Positions 5,201 through 5,508 of a DNA stretch of 5,508 nt are shown here, in pieces; within the stretch, counting starts at the first letter, position 1; each line of letters opens with the position of its first letter. The DNA is from Erysipelotrichia bacterium (GTDB lineage Bacteria; Bacillota_I; Bacilli_A; Erysipelotrichales; Erysipelotrichaceae): assembly GCA_009929095.1 (NCBI GenBank), contig SABF01000117.1:1-5508 (forward strand). Reading direction: 5' to 3'. Made by a program: the position numbers and the translations under genes. Below the pieces are notes generated by a model. That model was not told where the DNA came from. It saw only the letters and a list, made by a program, of their open reading frames with translations, and made no database searches.

Positions 5201-5508
5201 ATGAACGAAAAAGAACACATTCAGGCACCTCTGAACAGTTTCACTCTTCCGAAGTACAGTGAGATTCCAGATGTCGGCCTTTACCTGGATCAGGTAACAA
5301 AATATATCAACGGACTGCTTATGGATTTCCCGGAGATGCAAGTGACCCCCTCCATGATCTCCAACTATGTCAAGCTTCGGCTCGTCTCAAAAGCCACAAA
5401 GAAAGCATATTCCCGAGAGCAGATTGCCGATTTCATATTTATTGCACTGGGAAAAACAGTATTATCCATGGATCATCTGCGTATGCTGTTTGCTACACAG
5501 AAGCAGCT
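5201..5508 (+). CDS. DUF1836 domain protein, putative MerR-like transcription regulator, 3'-truncated
   Basis: The frame is open from the ATG at 5201 to the window edge, giving 102 complete codons; the rest lies outside. The segment LPKYSEIPDVGLYLDQVTKYIN (16-37), followed by TPSMISNYVKLRLVSKATKKAYSREQIADFIFIALGK (49-85), matches the DUF1836 family as I know it. The SMISNYVKLRLV part looks like the recognition helix and turn of a MerR-like winged helix-turn-helix, so DNA binding is likely. From memory, the Bacillus subtilis family member YkrK represses the membrane-protease gene htpX, which suggests a membrane-stress regulator. Here it diverges from trhA, a membrane-homeostasis protein, with 145 bp between them. 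No Shine-Dalgarno site is visible, and a start downstream of the next Met (residue 41) would destroy the domain, so initiation is probably leaderless. The ligand or signal is unknown. Confidence 0.88.
   Translation, partial: MNEKEHIQAPLNSFTLPKYSEIPDVGLYLDQVTKYINGLLMDFPEMQVTPSMISNYVKLRLVSKATKKAYSREQIADFIFIALGKTVLSMDHLRMLFATQKQ

Noticed and set aside
5084..5341. An 85-codon minus-strand frame across the trhA/DUF1836 intergenic region
   Set aside because: It covers both promoters and the start of the DUF1836 gene on the opposite strand, and its translation has no recognisable features.

Overview
This is a 5.5-kb stretch of ordinary bacterial chromosome, almost certainly from a low-to-mid-GC Gram-positive (Bacillota/Firmicutes). 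Three things point there: an HPr with both His15 and the regulatory Ser46, a GlgB of the Clostridia/Erysipelotrichia-like subtype, and a DUF1836 protein, a family I know from Firmicutes. Shine-Dalgarno sites, promoters and terminators are also of the Gram-positive vegetative kind. A closer placement (for example Erysipelotrichia) is only a guess.

Layout from left to right. Positions 1-1856 (minus strand) hold the first 618 residues of a cytoplasmic type I pullulanase; its C-terminus lies beyond the window. Positions 1889-3754 (minus) hold a complete 1,4-alpha-glucan branching enzyme, GlgB. It sits 32 nt upstream of pulA with no terminator between them, so glgB-pulA form an operon read from a probable extended -10 promoter near 3801-3828. 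Positions 3924-4190 (minus) hold ptsH (HPr) as a single-gene unit, with its own promoter, a cre-like CcpA site over the -35 box, and its own intrinsic terminator. Positions 4345-5055 (minus) hold a seven-helix hemolysin III/TrhA-type membrane protein, also with its own promoter and terminator. Positions 5201-5508 (plus) hold the start of a divergently transcribed DUF1836 putative regulator, cut by the window edge.

How they fit together. GlgB adds alpha-1,6 branches to alpha-glucan and pullulanase removes them, so the left half is a branch-point-metabolism unit for glycogen-like polymer or maltodextrin. HPr next door is the sugar-phosphotransferase carrier and, as Ser-P-HPr, the usual CcpA co-repressor. 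The right end is a classic divergent regulator/target arrangement. A 145-bp intergenic region carries two back-to-back sigma-A-type promoters, a 25-bp perfect inverted repeat just downstream of the predicted trhA start point, and a promoter for the DUF1836 gene placed so that its mRNA would be leaderless.

I see no mobile elements, tRNA or rRNA genes, CRISPR or phage features, and no clear evidence of a wholly new system. The most interesting part is the trhA/DUF1836 control region.
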